DNA of 5,042 nt from JABMMZ01 sp964600345 (GTDB taxonomy: Bacteria > Bacteroidota > Bacteroidia > NS11-12g > UBA955), in contig CAZRKA010000201.1 of NCBI GenBank assembly GCA_964600345.1, positions 1-5,042 of the forward strand, given 5' to 3'. Below the pieces are notes generated by a model. That model was not told the DNA's origin. It did not search any database and worked only from the letters and a program-made list of their open reading frames with translations. Both the position numbers and the translations under genes were made by a program. Within the stretch, counting starts at the first letter, position 1; each line of letters begins with the position of its first letter. Of this stretch, positions 1 to 5,042 are shown piece by piece.

Positions 1-1
1 T

Positions 2-52
2 GATGCAGACAAGACATGTTTTGTTTTCATCGATTTTTTCCTGAATAAATAG
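2..52 (+). CDS. Possible C-terminal end of an upstream gene (partial)
   Basis: An open frame enters from the left edge and ends at the TAG at 50-52. It reads DADKTCFVFIDFFLNK, a mixed hydrophobic and charged tail of the kind often seen at the C-terminus of soluble enzymes. The TAG lies 58 bases before the next gene, normal spacing for consecutive genes on one strand. The other two plus frames also stop within about 50 bases, so the frame choice rests only on how protein-like this tail looks. Sixteen residues are too few to assign a family. It could be chance reading of intergenic DNA. Confidence 0.28.
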   Translation, partial: DADKTCFVFIDFFLNK

Positions 53-110
53 AAACCAAAACTGATTATTCCTAAATTGCACTTAAAACTCAAAATTTAA
101 AGTTAAAACC

Positions 111-1634
111 ATGTTCCGATTTAAATCAAACATTTTCGACAAATACAAAAGCAATTACAGTCAAAGTTTACAGTGTCTTACCTGCAAATACACTATTTTA
201 TTAATATTAATTTTACCCAGCCAGGAGGTATATTGTCAGGCTGAGAAAACCTTCAGTATTGGAAAATACGACAAATTGCATTCTGAAATTTACCAACGGG
301 ATAGAGAGTTCATCGTGCATGTGCCTGATGCATCCGATCAAAAAATAAGCACAGAAACCTACCCTGTTCTTTTTTTGCTGGACGGCGACGTACTATTTAC
401 AAAGACCGTCGGTATATTGAATCACCTCAGCAGTGCTTATGGTGGTGAGAAATGCCCTAAGATGATAATTGTTGGCATACAACATCCAAACCGTATGAAA
501 GACCTGCTACCGGTTGTGAGCAAAGATAATCCGGATATGAAAGACAATTTCACAGATTTCCTGAAGAAAGAACTTATACCATATATAGACAAACACTACC
601 CCACTCAACCCTATCGTGTATTGGCAGGTCATTCGCTTGGTGGATTGCGCACTGCTAACACTTTGATTTATCATCAGCAACTTTTTAATGCCTACATTGC
701 CTTAGATCCAAGTATGGGTCATGATATGAACCAATGGTCGTTTAAAACAGACGGTATATTGAAACAGAAATCATTCGACAACAAATCCTGTTTTGTGGCA
801 ATGGCTCATACAATGCCACCCGGAATGGACACCGCAGTTATTAACCGCGATACAGGAGGTGCTGCCAGACACATGCGGGCCATCATGAGATTCTGCAATG
901 GGATAAATGATTACGGGGTAAAAGGTATAAATTTCGGCTGGAAATATTATCCGGAAGAAGCGCATGCCGGTGTTACTTTTTCAGGCATGTACGACGGTCT
1001 TTCCTATATTTTCAGATGGTATCAAAACAAGGAACACAAAAAGATATTCGAACCCGCTACAAGTGTTAATGACGCAATCGGAATAATAAGCAAGCATTTC
1101 GACAAAGTATCAGCTTACATGGGTTACAAAGTTCATCCCCCTGAGCAATATGTAAACGATATAATAAACTATTTACTTGGAAGGGAAATGAACGAAAAAG
1201 CCCACGCCTTTGCTGAACTGAACTTTAAAAATTACCCCGCCAGTGAAAGTGCTGCGGGTATATTGAAAGAAACAAGATGGTTATTGAAAAAACCGCTGAC
1301 AACTCTTTTGGCAAACAAAACTGTCAAGGAAATATGTGACCTTTGTCTTGCCGAATTTAAAAAAACAGACCCGGAATATAATGTCTCCGAATATGCAATT
1401 AATGTTTTAGGATATCAACTTCTCGAAGACAATAAGATAAATGACGCATTGCTCGTGTTCATACTCAATACCGAATTGTATCCCAACTCTGGCAATGTTT
1501 GGGACAGTTACGGAGAATGTTTGCTGCTATTAGGCAGAGAAAAAGATGGCATTGAAGCGTATAAAAAATCTCTGGAACTGGATCCGCAAAATAAGAATGC
1601 TGAAAGGATAATCAAAAAATACGGTGAAAAATGA
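111..1634 (+). CDS. Exported alpha/beta-hydrolase (esterase, COG2819-like) with C-terminal TPR repeats
   Basis: This 507-residue protein is a probable serine esterase of the Esterase/IroE-like alpha/beta-hydrolase group. Residues 28-42 form a hydrophobic stretch ending VYC before QAE, which fits a signal-peptidase I site, so it is likely periplasmic or exported; EVYC is not a proper lipobox. The N-terminal region before it is unusually long (about 27 residues), but no other in-frame ATG occurs before residue 118, so the ATG at 111 is kept. No Shine-Dalgarno is seen; the upstream bases are A/T-rich, as is usual in Bacteroidota. Family landmarks are YPVLFLLDGD (84-93), IIVGIQHPNR (119-128), the nucleophile elbow GHSLGG (173-178, Ser175), ALDPS (197-201) and EEAHAG (282-287, His285 probable catalytic base). 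The catalytic acid is not certain; Asp240 and Asp247 are candidates. Residues 425-492 form two TPR-like helical pairs (LGYQLLEDNKINDAL; then NVWDSYGECLLLLGREKDG with AYKKSLELDP). The substrate cannot be told from sequence. The gene is visibly more AT-rich than the downstream gene. Confidence 0.9.
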   Translation: MFRFKSNIFDKYKSNYSQSLQCLTCKYTILLILILPSQEVYCQAEKTFSIGKYDKLHSEIYQRDREFIVHVPDASDQKISTETYPVLFLLDGDVLFTKTVGILNHLSSAYGGEKCPKMIIVGIQHPNRMKDLLPVVSKDNPDMKDNFTDFLKKELIPYIDKHYPTQPYRVLAGHSLGGLRTANTLIYHQQLFNAYIALDPSMGHDMNQWSFKTDGILKQKSFDNKSCFVAMAHTMPPGMDTAVINRDTGGAARHMRAIMRFCNGINDYGVKGINFGWKYYPEEAHAGVTFSGMYDGLSYIFRWYQNKEHKKIFEPATSVNDAIGIISKHFDKVSAYMGYKVHPPEQYVNDIINYLLGREMNEKAHAFAELNFKNYPASESAAGILKETRWLLKKPLTTLLANKTVKEICDLCLAEFKKTDPEYNVSEYAINVLGYQLLEDNKINDALLVFILNTELYPNSGNVWDSYGECLLLLGREKDGIEAYKKSLELDPQNKNAERIIKKYGEK

Positions 1635-1770
1635 ACTTTTAAATATTTAAGAAGCATAGTTTTGTAATAGGTTAAAAGACTTGCCGCGCATATCTCTGCT
1701 GCCGGTGCTGCCAAAAGTGAATTTCACACCGTTCGTGGTAATCAACGCGCATATTTCGTCATGGAATAGC

Positions 1771-1807
1771 ATTTCGGGGGATGTTGGTCATAAGACCAAC
1801 ATCATTA
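1771..1807 (+). repeat. Hairpin repeat element, copy 1
   Basis: The core is a perfect 10-bp inverted repeat: arms GATGTTGGTC (1780-1789) and GACCAACATC (1794-1803) around the loop ATAA (1790-1793). The flanks ATTTCGGGG (1771-1779) and ATTA (1804-1807) match copy 2 (4852-4888). Over 37 bases the two copies differ only at 1789 and 1794, which pair with each other. A CGAGGAG box follows at 1821-1827, as in copy 2. The element lies 145 bases past the hydrolase stop and has no T-run after it, so it is not a textbook Rho-independent terminator, though the RNA would fold. Confidence 0.9.
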
Positions 1808-1920
1808 ATATGACGGGGTGCGAGGAGCGACATCTAAGGAATCATAACTTGTTGTGACAGTTAACGCCAATTCCTTTAACAAACGTACCGCCTCTCGCCA
1901 CCCCATCTTCTTCGCCCACC

Positions 1921-1956
1921 GCTTTGAACTCCGCTTCGAACTCCGCTTCGAACTCC
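1921..1956. repeat. Three tandem copies of a 12-bp unit
   Basis: Units at 1921-1932 (GCTTTGAACTCC), 1933-1944 and 1945-1956 (both GCTTCGAACTCC) differ at one base. The array runs directly into the 24-bp repeat that follows, sharing its final CTCC. On the minus strand the unit reads as a repeating EFEA peptide; I take this as a by-product, not a gene. Confidence 0.9.
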
Positions 1957-1995
1957 GTAGCTTTAGCGAAGGAGGGAAGCTTTAGCGAAGGAGGG
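1952..1995. repeat. 24-bp repeat copy A with an adjacent partial duplicate
   Basis: AGCTTTAGCGAAGGAGGG occurs at 1959-1976 and again at 1978-1995, one base apart. The first belongs to a 24-bp unit (1952-1975) that matches 2064-2087 at 21 of 24 positions. The ends CTCC and GGAG can pair, giving a weak imperfect hairpin. From general memory, similar CTCCGTAGC...GCGAAGGAG sequences are dispersed in many bacterial genomes; I could not check this. Confidence 0.85.
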
Positions 1996-2068
1996 TCTCC
2001 TCCTCTATCATCTCCTCTTCTATCCCCTCCTCTTCTTTCATCTCCTCCTCTATCCTCTCTCACCCTCC
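1996..2068. repeat. Pyrimidine-rich tandem repeat, four 15-bp units
   Basis: Units at 1996-2010, 2011-2025, 2026-2040 and 2041-2055 fit the consensus TCTCCTCYTCTATCM with few substitutions. A related pyrimidine tail reaches 2068. From 1996 to 2068 the plus strand is C and T with only isolated A residues and no G. The unit is a multiple of three, so it keeps frames open on both strands (SPPLS-like on plus, DRGGD-like on minus). Such tracts can vary in copy number by slippage. Confidence 0.88.
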
Positions 2069-2087
2069 GTAGCTTCAGCGTAGGAGG
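2064..2087. repeat. 24-bp repeat copy B, flanking the pyrimidine tract
   Basis: This is a direct copy of 1952-1975, with differences at 2064, 2076 and 2081. CCTCC and GGAGG at its ends can pair over a partly mismatched interior. Together with copy A it brackets the pyrimidine tract. It ends 25 bases before the promoter box, with A5-CC-T6 in between. Confidence 0.85.
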
Positions 2088-2112
2088 AAAAACCTTTTTT
2101 CCCAATAATCTC

Positions 2113-2120
2113 TATATTTG
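2113..2120 (+). promoter_or_regulatory. Bacteroidota-type -7 promoter box for the surface protein gene
   Basis: TATATTTG matches the Bacteroidota primary sigma-factor consensus TAnnTTTG exactly. It ends 43 bases before the ATG at 2164, leaving a short leader of roughly 35-40 bases. No TTG -33 element is present at the usual distance; that position (about 2090-2096) is occupied by AAAACCT between the repeat block and the T-run. Promoter strength may therefore depend on other features. Confidence 0.6.
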
Positions 2121-2163
2121 CTAAGAAGTTCATTACGGACTCTCCATTTCTTAAGACATCTTC

Positions 2164-4848
2164 ATGAAACAATTCCTCTTATTACTCAGCGCTGTCATCG
2201 TGTGTAAAACAAGTTCTGCGGCTGTTTGGTACGTCAACCTAAATGCCGGCGGGAGCAACGACGGAAGCAGCTGGGCCAATGCCTATACCGACCTGCAATC
2301 TGCCTTTAGTTCTGCAACTGCGGGAGACAGTATCTGGGTGGCCAAAGGCACTTATAAGCCTACCTCAGGAACGACACGCACCATCTATTTCAGATTAAAG
2401 AACGGCGTCAGTATATTCGGTGGATTCGCCGGCAATGAAACCTCTGTCAACAACAGAAACATCAATTCCAATCTGACGATTTTAAGCGGAGATATCGGCA
2501 ATGCCGGCTCAGCCTCAGACAATACCTATCACGTGGTATACGGCAGCAATATCAGCAGCACGGTGATTGTAGACGGGTTCAGAATTACGGGTGGCAACTA
2601 TGGCTACGGCAGCGAAGGCGCCGGCATGTACCTGGACAATTGCAAGATCATCATCCGCAACACCCATATCACCGACAACTCCAGCGGATTTGGCGGCGGT
2701 ATATACCAGTACAACGGCAGTCTGGAAATAATCAACTGCCGCATCAACGACAATGTCGCCAGCAGCCATACCGGTGCTGCTATCTATTGCAAGGGTACCG
2801 GTGGCAGTATCTCCGTCGTCAATACGCAGTTCAGAAACAATGTGGTAGACCCTTCGGCATCGGCAGGCATACTATTCGTTTCGGGTGAGTTTGACCTGCT
2901 GGTAGACAGATGTGAGTTTTCGGGCAACCACGCCAAATCATGGGGTATCATCAGCACTTCGAGTAAAAAGACATGTAAAATCATCAACACGGTCATCGTT
3001 GGTAACTATTGCAGAGAGGCCAAATACATCAGCAACAGCGGAACATCCGGTTCCGATTTTTCAGTGATTAACTGCACCATTGCAGATAACCACGCCGATT
3101 CCAATCAGATCAAGCAAGGTAATTATCCGGCAATTTACGTTCCGAATACACTGAATACCCGGGTGGTTCGGAATTGCATCATATACAACAACACCTCGTC
3201 TGTTGATTTCAGCAATGGCCTTACTGTCTCCAATTGCATACTGAGTAAAACCTATTCGAATGCGACAAAATCCATGTTGTTGAACCCGCTGTTCACCAAT
3301 CCGGGAAACAAGTTGAATGCCCCATTTATATATAGCGGACTGAGCTACGAACTGAACATCAGGTCGGCAGCCATAGACAAAGCCGATGATGCTTTTCTGA
3401 GCAGCACCGACAGCCTCGACTTCAGCGGCAAACAGCGTAAAACCGGGATAAGTTCCGATATCGGTGCTCTGGAAAGACCATACTGCCTTATGATTCCGGG
3501 TATCAGTGCCGGCGGTCCTCGAGAGATCTGCAGCGGCGATACACTTAAGCTCTACGCCGACTCCGGCAATTACTGGACATGGAACAACGGCAGCAATTCA
3601 AGGACACTGAATGTTAGTACAACGGGAAAATACAGCGTCGTCAGCATCGACACCATAAGTGGCTGCAGAGGAATTGCTTCAGATTCAGTCACCGTGCATA
3701 GTGCACCGGTTAAAATAAACGGCAACTTAAGGTTCTGTAATGGCGACAGCAGCTTGCTTACTGCGGTAGGCAACGGCATTTCATTTACCTGGAACAATGC
3801 AGATACCGGCAAAACATTTAAGGTATTTACAGGAGGAAAATATCTGCTCGAAGGCATCACCGATCAGGGATGTATCGGCAAAGATTCGGTCGTGGTCATC
3901 ATAGACACTCTGCCCCTGCCCGCCGTTCTCATCAGCGAAAGTTCAGGCGTTCTGAATAACGACGCAGTATTGTGCAAAGGCGCAGGCATTACTTTGACAG
4001 CATCGGGCGGTGTCTCTTACCTGTGGAGCGATTCTTCCGTCAACGCCCAGTTGATAAAGACACCTCTTGCAGACGCGGTGTATGCCGTAAGAGTAAAAAA
4101 TGCCAGAGGCTGTGTCAAATGGTCGCAGCCCCTAACTGTTATGGTGAAAGCATTGCCTGTGGCTATGATATCGGTAACAGAACAATCAGGCAATGCCGAC
4201 TCAGACGGGATTATCTGCAGCGGTGATTCCATCATATTGACAAGCAATACACAGTTCAAGTACAGCTGGAGCACTGGCAGCAAAATGCAAACACAGCGCC
4301 TTAAACTTGTAAACAGTGCAACATATATCTTAACGGCCACAGACAGCAATGGCTGTCAGGCAACAGCTTCTGTCAATGTCACCGTCAATCCGTTGCCACT
4401 GCCTGTGATCAGCAAAGTGAACCACAACCTTCAAACGGGCAGTTTCATTTCTTACCAATGGTATCTGAACGACACCCTGATACCGGGTGCAAACAATAAC
4501 AGTTACCATCCCTTAAGCAACGGGAAATACACAGTGGAAGTAGAGAATTCAGCAGGCTGCAGCAAACGATCAGCGCCATACGATTTCAAAACGGGACTGG
4601 ATGCAATCAGTTTTGCAAAATTCAGTTTTTACCCACAACCACTGCAGGACAAACTGAACATAGCGTCAGATTATCCCGGCGAGTATACCCTGTCGGTATA
4701 CAATTCTTTAGGAGTGCCGGTATACACAGGACTGCTTGTGAACGAAGCGGGACTGGATGTAAGCGGCTGGACGCCGGGGGTGTATTTCATTCAGATTCTA
4801 AACATGGAAAATCAACTGATAGGTATATACAGGCTGGTAAAGATGTAG
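2164..4848 (+). CDS. T9SS-secreted beta-helix protein with Ig-like modules and C-terminal sorting domain
   Basis: This 894-residue protein is predicted to be exported by Sec, carried across the outer membrane by the type IX system and attached to or released from the surface. The signal peptide is 1-19 or 1-20 (FLLLLSAVIV core, cleavage near SSA/AV), which supports the ATG at 2164. Residues 21-440 are a pectate-lyase-like right-handed beta-helix: opening motif GSSWANAYTDLQSAF (34-48), GGFAGNETS (86-94), then repeated N-C/T-x-I-x-x-N rungs near 165, 190, 219, 248, 274, 302, 336 and 356. It closes with AAIDKAD...LDFSGKQR...SDIGALE (402-437), like choice-of-anchor Q domains. Four Ig-like modules follow with regular cysteine pairs 456/501, 525/570, 604/650 and 685/731 and a central Trp. 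A fifth (about 752-808) keeps Trp766 and Cys799 but lacks the first Cys. Residues about 817-894 are the sorting domain (SFYPQP, LNI, GVYFIQI, final basic LVKM). No polysaccharide-lyase active site is recognisable, so an adhesive or structural role is as likely as enzymatic activity. Confidence 0.92.
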   Translation: MKQFLLLLSAVIVCKTSSAAVWYVNLNAGGSNDGSSWANAYTDLQSAFSSATAGDSIWVAKGTYKPTSGTTRTIYFRLKNGVSIFGGFAGNETSVNNRNINSNLTILSGDIGNAGSASDNTYHVVYGSNISSTVIVDGFRITGGNYGYGSEGAGMYLDNCKIIIRNTHITDNSSGFGGGIYQYNGSLEIINCRINDNVASSHTGAAIYCKGTGGSISVVNTQFRNNVVDPSASAGILFVSGEFDLLVDRCEFSGNHAKSWGIISTSSKKTCKIINTVIVGNYCREAKYISNSGTSGSDFSVINCTIADNHADSNQIKQGNYPAIYVPNTLNTRVVRNCIIYNNTSSVDFSNGLTVSNCILSKTYSNATKSMLLNPLFTNPGNKLNAPFIYSGLSYELNIRSAAIDKADDAFLSSTDSLDFSGKQRKTGISSDIGALERPYCLMIPGISAGGPREICSGDTLKLYADSGNYWTWNNGSNSRTLNVSTTGKYSVVSIDTISGCRGIASDSVTVHSAPVKINGNLRFCNGDSSLLTAVGNGISFTWNNADTGKTFKVFTGGKYLLEGITDQGCIGKDSVVVIIDTLPLPAVLISESSGVLNNDAVLCKGAGITLTASGGVSYLWSDSSVNAQLIKTPLADAVYAVRVKNARGCVKWSQPLTVMVKALPVAMISVTEQSGNADSDGIICSGDSIILTSNTQFKYSWSTGSKMQTQRLKLVNSATYILTATDSNGCQATASVNVTVNPLPLPVISKVNHNLQTGSFISYQWYLNDTLIPGANNNSYHPLSNGKYTVEVENSAGCSKRSAPYDFKTGLDAISFAKFSFYPQPLQDKLNIASDYPGEYTLSVYNSLGVPVYTGLLVNEAGLDVSGWTPGVYFIQILNMENQLIGIYRLVKM

Positions 4849-4851
4849 AGG

Positions 4852-4888
4852 ATTTCGGGGGATGTTGGTGATAACACCAACATCATTA
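4852..4888 (+). repeat. Hairpin repeat element, copy 2
   Basis: Arms GATGTTGGTG (4861-4870) and CACCAACATC (4875-4884) form a perfect 10-bp stem with the loop ATAA. The flanks match copy 1 (35 of 37 identical, both differences within one base pair). The stem begins 12 bases after the TAG of the surface protein gene, so its RNA would form a hairpin at the 3' end of that message. The following bases, ATTATCATTT, are not a clean T-run, so termination is possible but RNA 3'-end protection is equally plausible. CGAGGAGG follows at 4901-4908. Confidence 0.9.
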
Positions 4889-4983
4889 TCATTTGGGATA
4901 CGAGGAGGTTCTTTAAAGAAATATTCTACTACTCGATTAGCATAACAATCAATAGAACGTCTCGCTCCCCCTATAACTATCAT

Positions 4984-5015
4984 ATTGTTGGTGTTATCAC
5001 CAACAATCCGAAATG
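4984..5015 (-). repeat. Hairpin repeat element, copy 3 (inverted)
   Basis: Arms ATTGTTGGTG (4984-4993) and CACCAACAAT (4998-5007) form a perfect 10-bp stem with the loop TTAT, which is ATAA on the minus strand. This orients the copy opposite to copies 1 and 2. Read on the minus strand it is preceded by CATTTCGG (5015 to 5008), the same flank as the other copies but without the extra G residues. The outermost stem pairs also differ from copy 2 in a pairing-preserving way (GAT/ATC versus ATT/AAT). Confidence 0.88.
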
Positions 5016-5042
5016 TTACTGCTAATAATATGCGCTAAGTTC

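Larger units (their letters stand above)
1635..2163. other. 529-bp repeat-rich intergenic region
   Basis: No credible complete gene lies here. In order it holds: an AT-only 12-bp palindrome just after the stop (1639-1650); a short protein-like frame without a start codon (1671-1769); the first hairpin element (1771-1807); a GC-richer stretch without recognised features (about 1835-1920); a compound tandem-repeat block (1921-2087); a small A/T stem (2086-2092 with 2096-2102); and the promoter box of the next gene (2113-2120). Overlapping open frames on both strands in 1842-2124 begin with TTG and read as low-complexity peptides. They arise because the 12-bp and 15-bp repeat units are multiples of three. 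Confidence 0.75.
4852..5015. mobile_element. REPIN- or MITE-like composite: two inverted hairpins around a 99-bp core
   Basis: Copy 2 (plus) and copy 3 (minus) face each other. GTTGGTGATAACACCAAC at 4864-4881 is the exact reverse complement of 4987-5004, an 18-bp perfect inverted repeat, and the outer ATTTCGG flank is also present on both sides. The core (4885-4983) contains GGAG-type boxes near both ends (GGAGG within 4903-4908; on the minus strand GGGGAGCGAG across about 4961-4970) and a 12-bp palindrome TTCTTTAAAGAA (4909-4920). No transposase is encoded, so any mobility would need an enzyme supplied elsewhere, such as a RAYT-like Y1 transposase. The mobile nature is inferred from architecture only. 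Confidence 0.5.

Noticed and set aside
72..79. TAAATTGC as the promoter box of the hydrolase gene
   Set aside because: It does not fit TAnnTTTG and has no -33 partner; the promoter may lie upstream of the window.
1639..1650. Palindrome TTAAATATTTAA just after the hydrolase stop as a terminator
   Set aside because: The stem is A/T only and has no T-run after it; it is likely chance in AT-rich DNA.
1657..1664. TAGTTTTG as a second -7 promoter box
   Set aside because: It fits TAnnTTTG, but there is no TTG at the proper distance upstream and no gene close downstream; a chance match is likely.
1842..2105. Minus-strand frame of 87 codons across the repeat block
   Set aside because: It begins with TTG, is low-complexity (EFEAEFEAEF, RRGDDRGGD) and exists because repeat units are multiples of three. 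It has no promoter or family signal.
1924..2124. Plus-strand frame of 66 codons (Ser/Pro/Leu-rich)
   Set aside because: It is the same repeat artefact on the other strand, with a TTG start; its end overlaps the promoter of the next gene.
2177..2223. Lipoprotein signal (Cys14) in the surface protein
   Set aside because: The residues before Cys14 are VIV, without the small residue a lipobox needs; a signal-peptidase I site near SSA fits better.
4798..4983. Minus-strand 61-codon frame with an ATG start inside the 3' hairpin composite
   Set aside because: It runs through the hairpin of copy 2 and 51 bases into the antisense of the surface protein gene. No domain was recognised. It would deserve another look only if the core frame were conserved in other element copies.
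4861..5007. CRISPR array
   Set aside because: There are only two similar units, they are inverted relative to each other, and the 99-bp spacing between them is not CRISPR-like.

Overview
The window looks like chromosomal DNA of a Bacteroidota member, possibly near the Chitinophagaceae or Sphingobacteriia. The evidence is a large secreted protein with a type IX secretion (T9SS) C-terminal sorting domain and SprB/Ig-like modules of the Bacteroidota type, an exact TAnnTTTG promoter box ahead of it, no Shine-Dalgarno sequences, and an alpha/beta-hydrolase plus TPR architecture common in this phylum. The taxon is inferred from protein style, not from a marker gene.

Layout: (1) Positions 2-52 may hold the last 16 codons of a gene that starts outside the window. 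(2) Positions 111-1634 encode an exported COG2819/Esterase-type alpha/beta hydrolase with a C-terminal TPR pair. (3) Positions 1635-2163 carry no credible complete gene but are dense in repeats: a perfect hairpin element at 1780-1803, a 12-bp triplicate, an 18-bp duplicate, a pyrimidine-rich 15-bp quadruplicate, and a second copy of a 24-bp repeat. They end just before the -7 promoter box at 2113-2120. (4) Positions 2164-4848 encode an 894-residue secreted protein: signal peptide, right-handed beta-helix with a choice-of-anchor Q-like end, five Ig-like modules and a T9SS sorting domain. (5) Positions 4849-5042 hold two more copies of the hairpin element in opposite orientations, about 100 bp apart, forming a REPIN- or MITE-like composite just after the stop codon.

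Both complete genes read on the plus strand and both products are predicted to be exported. The 529-bp repeat-rich gap, the separate promoter and the difference in base composition (roughly 39% GC in sampled lines of the hydrolase, roughly 50% in the surface protein) argue that they are not one functional operon. The most notable non-coding signal is the hairpin family: copies 1 and 2 differ at only two positions in 37, and those two positions pair with each other, so the stem is preserved. No complete new defence or mobile system is visible.
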